Shown here: positions 62,114 through 64,000 of the stretch, one piece after another
How the letters are laid out: each line of letters opens with the position of its first letter
Numbering within the stretch: the stretch's first letter is position 1
From: an uncultured Opitutales bacterium
Lineage (GTDB): Bacteria > Verrucomicrobiota > Verrucomicrobiia > Opitutales > Intestinicryptomonadaceae
NCBI GenBank assembly: GCA_900546565.1
Contig: URDC01000001.1
Span: forward strand, 104,781-168,780
DNA length: 64,000 bases
Reading direction: 5' to 3'
The notes under the pieces: generated by a model
Database searches by the model: none
Told to the model about the DNA's origin: nothing
What the model saw: only the letters and a program-made list of their open reading frames with translations
Translations under genes and position numbers: made by a program

Positions 62114-62910
62114 GTCTACACAAGGAACTTGAAAATATAACCGCAAAGCTTTCGGTCAAAAACGTCTCGAAAGCTTTCGATTCCGCGCAGGGCAGGGTTC
62201 AGGCTCTCGAAAACGTCTCGCTGAGTGTCAACGAGGGCGAATTCGTCTGCTTGGTAGGCCCAAGCGGCTGCGGAAAATCAACGCTTTTAAATTTGGTGGC
62301 GGGCTTGGACAAACCAGACTCGGGCGAAATCCTCGTCGAAAACGATCCCGTTGTAGGTCCCGGTCGCGACCGAATGGTGATGTTTCAGGAGCACGCGCTC
62401 TTCCCGTGGCTGAACGTCATAGACAACGTTATGTTCGGACTTAAACTCAAACCGAATCTGACCGATCCCGAGCGCAGGGAAGTCGCCAAATTCTATTTGC
62501 ATTTGGTCGGGCTTGACAACTTTGCAAAAGCATCCGTCCACGAGCTTTCGGGCGGAATGCGCCAGCGCGTCGCCCTTGCCCGTTCGCTTGCGCCGAACCC
62601 CAGAATCCTGCTTATGGACGAAACTTTCGGCGCGCTCGACGCCCTCACGCGCGAGCAGCTTTACGGCGAAATCCAGCAAATTTGGCAGAAGCGCAAAAAG
62701 ACGATTCTCTTCGTCACCCACAATATCCGCGAGGCCGTCTGCTTGGGCGACCGCATTGTGCTTTTCTCGCCCCACCCCGGACGCATCGTCAGAACGTTCG
62801 ATATCGGACTTCCGCGTCTGCGCGACATCAACGACCCCGCCCTCACTTCTTATGCGTCCGAGATTACCGCCACCCTAAAACACAGCATTGGCAAGGAGGT
62901 CGCCGAATGA
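62110..62910 (+). CDS. ABC transporter ATP-binding protein (SsuB/TauB-like)
   Basis: Energises the importer. It is 266 residues with Walker A GPSGCGKSTLLNLVAGL, Q-loop VMFQEHALFPWLNV, signature HELSGGMRQRVALARSL, Walker B ILLMDETFGALDALT and H-loop FVTHNIREAV. These features, especially FQEHALFPWLNV, are typical of the SsuB/TauB/NrtD group. The stop and the permease start overlap as ATGA. The start ATG at 62110 overlaps the binding-protein stop. Confidence 0.95.
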   Translation: MSLHKELENITAKLSVKNVSKAFDSAQGRVQALENVSLSVNEGEFVCLVGPSGCGKSTLLNLVAGLDKPDSGEILVENDPVVGPGRDRMVMFQEHALFPWLNVIDNVMFGLKLKPNLTDPERREVAKFYLHLVGLDNFAKASVHELSGGMRQRVALARSLAPNPRILLMDETFGALDALTREQLYGEIQQIWQKRKKTILFVTHNIREAVCLGDRIVLFSPHPGRIVRTFDIGLPRLRDINDPALTSYASEITATLKHSIGKEVAE

Positions 62911-63683
62911 AAAAGGAAAACATTTTTCGCATTTTGCTAAGCGTGGGCACATTCGCCGTCCTGCTTTTGGCTTGGGAAGTCGCGGTTTCGCACTTCGGAC
63001 TTTTGCGACACAGTCTGCCCGCACCATCGCAGGTTGCCGCCTACCTGTGGAATTCCACAATCGACCTCACTTTGCCCTCCGCCGTTTGGGTTACGCTTAA
63101 ACGCCTGCTCTTGGGTTACGCAATCGGTATTTTTGTGGGCATTCCCCTCGGAATGTTGTGCGCGCGTTTCAACATCTTCAACGACACTCTCGGCGTCTTC
63201 GCCCTCGGCTTGCAGGCATTGCCGAGCGTCTGCTGGGTTCCGCTTGCAATCATCTGGTTTGGACAGACCGAGATGGCTATGCTATTCGTCGTAGTTATGG
63301 GCACGGTTTGGTCTATGATTTTGGCGACAATGCACGGCGTCAAAAACATTCCGCCCATTTACCTGCGCGCCGCGAGCACTATGGGCTCGAAAGGACTTCA
63401 CGCGTGGATTCACGTTGTTTTGCCCGCCTCATTTCCCAGCATTCTCGGCGGAATGAAGCAGGGCTGGGCTTTTGCGTGGCGTTCGCTTATGGCGGCGGAA
63501 ATCTACGTCACTATTTTGACGGGGTTCGGACTTGGACAGCTTTTGCACTACGGGCGCGAGCTTATGGATATGAATCAGGTAATCGGCGTGATGTTCACTG
63601 TCATTCTCATTGGGCTGCTTGTCGACAAAGTCCTTTTCTCTCCGCTCGAAGCCAAGCTTCGCCGCAAATGGGGCATCGACTAA
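62907..63683 (+). CDS. ABC transporter permease (SsuC/TauC-like)
   Basis: Membrane channel of the importer, 258 residues with six helices and the BPD motif EAA-like segment LRAASTMGSKGLHAWIHVVL followed by PASFPSILGGMKQGWAFAWR. A consensus GGAGGT stands 8-13 bases before the ATG at 62907. The last helix is MFTVILIGLLVDKVLFSPLE. It is the last gene; a GC-rich hairpin with T's follows. Confidence 0.94.
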   Translation: MKKENIFRILLSVGTFAVLLLAWEVAVSHFGLLRHSLPAPSQVAAYLWNSTIDLTLPSAVWVTLKRLLLGYAIGIFVGIPLGMLCARFNIFNDTLGVFALGLQALPSVCWVPLAIIWFGQTEMAMLFVVVMGTVWSMILATMHGVKNIPPIYLRAASTMGSKGLHAWIHVVLPASFPSILGGMKQGWAFAWRSLMAAEIYVTILTGFGLGQLLHYGRELMDMNQVIGVMFTVILIGLLVDKVLFSPLEAKLRRKWGID

Positions 63684-63687
63684 AATC

Positions 63688-63720
63688 CCGCTGGGCGGGC
63701 TTCCATAGCGGGGGTTTTTA
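63688..63720 (+). terminator. Terminator of the ABC operon (family C hairpin)
   Basis: CCCGC (63688-63692) and GCGGG (63710-63714) pair with CTGGGCGGGCTTCCATA between; GGTTTTTA follows. The same sequence, reversed, occurs at 33025-33074 after the 33076 gene. Similar CGCTGGCGGG...TAG motifs are at 32814, 32949 and about 21371. Confidence 0.65.
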
Positions 63721-63723
63721 CAA

Positions 63724-63780
63724 ATTCGAAAGAGGCGGCGATTGCCAAAGGCAATTCCGCCTTTGACTATTAGTTAAAGT
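63724..63780 (+). repeat. Dispersed hairpin repeat, family B (copy 8)
   Basis: ATTCGAAAGAGGCGGCGATT, GCC-AAA-GGC, AATTCCGCCTTTGACTATTA and GTTAAAGT: nearly the same sequence as copies at 7241 and 7515. It follows the ABC-operon terminator by a few bases. The following 100 bp (63781-63880) hold no gene. Confidence 0.7.
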
Positions 63781-63886
63781 AATGTCTAAAAAGAATCCCA
63801 AGTAAACCCCCGAGCGCGGATTTTGCGTCCGCAAAATTCTTCCGCGCTTCCCCCTTCTGTTATACAAATACTACATTCTAAATTTG

Positions 63887-64000
63887 AAAGGTTTTCGAAA
63901 GAAAACCTTTTTGTTTTTTAGATTAGATTAAGAGGCGCACTCTCGTTGAATTGGCGAAGCCAAGAGCTGAGCGACGATAGGAGCGTTCTAAAATCTAATA
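63887..64000 (+). repeat. Nested palindromic element, family A copy A6 (5' part missing, cut by window end)
   Basis: Apical hairpin AAAGGTTTTC-GAAA-GAAAACCTTT followed by TTTGTTTTTTAGATT (63887-63924), then the right middle arm AGATTAAGAGGCGCAC (63924-63940) and the conserved ~50-bp module (63945-63996). The left middle arm and outer arm are not found upstream. The element runs past the end of the window, so any closing CCTCGCCCGT would be beyond it. Confidence 0.7.

Overview
This window reads as chromosomal DNA of a diderm, LPS-bearing bacterium of mixed base composition. It is most likely a member of the Verrucomicrobiota in the Opitutae area. That is inference from gene style (very long signal peptidase I, SecA without a C-terminal zinc motif, lipid A, Kdo and lipoprotein-maturation genes, a K+-type membrane pyrophosphatase, secreted glycoside hydrolases); no database search was possible. 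Genes are densely packed and mostly housekeeping. Gaps above 300 bp are largely filled by dispersed palindromic repeats rather than genes.

Layout. 1-5.4 kb: end of the spc/alpha ribosomal operon (secY, map, rpsM, rpsK, rpsD, rpoA, rplQ) closed by a hairpin terminator. S11 has an N-terminal tail and L17 a lysine/alanine C-terminal tail. 5.4-12.8 kb: a small membrane zinc-ribbon protein, guaA, then minus-strand yggU, pheA and scpB, then ilvD and a YicC-type RNase. 13.4-16.6 kb: a lipoprotein of unknown function, an M42 peptidase and hemD. 16.9-22.6 kb (minus): an RND efflux pump pair and an unknown protein. 22.9-27.4 kb: holA facing pdxA, lpxA and an unknown membrane protein. 27.8-32.6 kb: sucCD, birA and a secreted GH28-like beta-helix enzyme. 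33-42 kb (minus): an unknown acidic protein, lnt, secA, lepB and lepA, in effect a protein-export and lipoprotein module. 42.7-49.3 kb: superoxide dismutase, a DUF308 membrane protein, folC, hppA and a Tat-exported oxidoreductase. 49.5-56.3 kb is the most accessory-looking part: small membrane and exported proteins, tRNA-Ser(GGA), gene debris, a catalase with a leader ORF, a secreted sialidase-like protein, an unknown membrane protein behind a nine-G tract, and a broken aldo/keto reductase. 56.4-61 kb (minus): a hotdog dehydratase, a ketoacyl synthase and waaA in one operon, an OGG-type glycosylase and a lipoprotein. 61-63.7 kb: a sulfonate/taurine/nitrate-type ABC importer with overlapping genes.

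The most unusual content is between genes. A modular repeat family recurs at least six times (near 12.8, 16.6, 21.6, 42.1, 42.6 and 63.9 kb). It has nested inverted repeats: an outer arm ACGGGCGAGG / CCTCGCCCGT, a middle stem beginning GTGCGCCTC, and an apical hairpin followed by T's. The arm sequences differ between copies but remain self-complementary within each copy. Some copies also carry a conserved module of about 50 bp or a string of mini-hairpins with GAA-like triloops. A second dispersed hairpin family (near 7.2, 7.5, 13.1, 32.6-33.0, 42.4 and 63.7 kb) behaves the same way. Such arm-by-arm covariation suggests that selection acts on DNA or RNA structure, and I regard this as the best candidate for something undescribed here.
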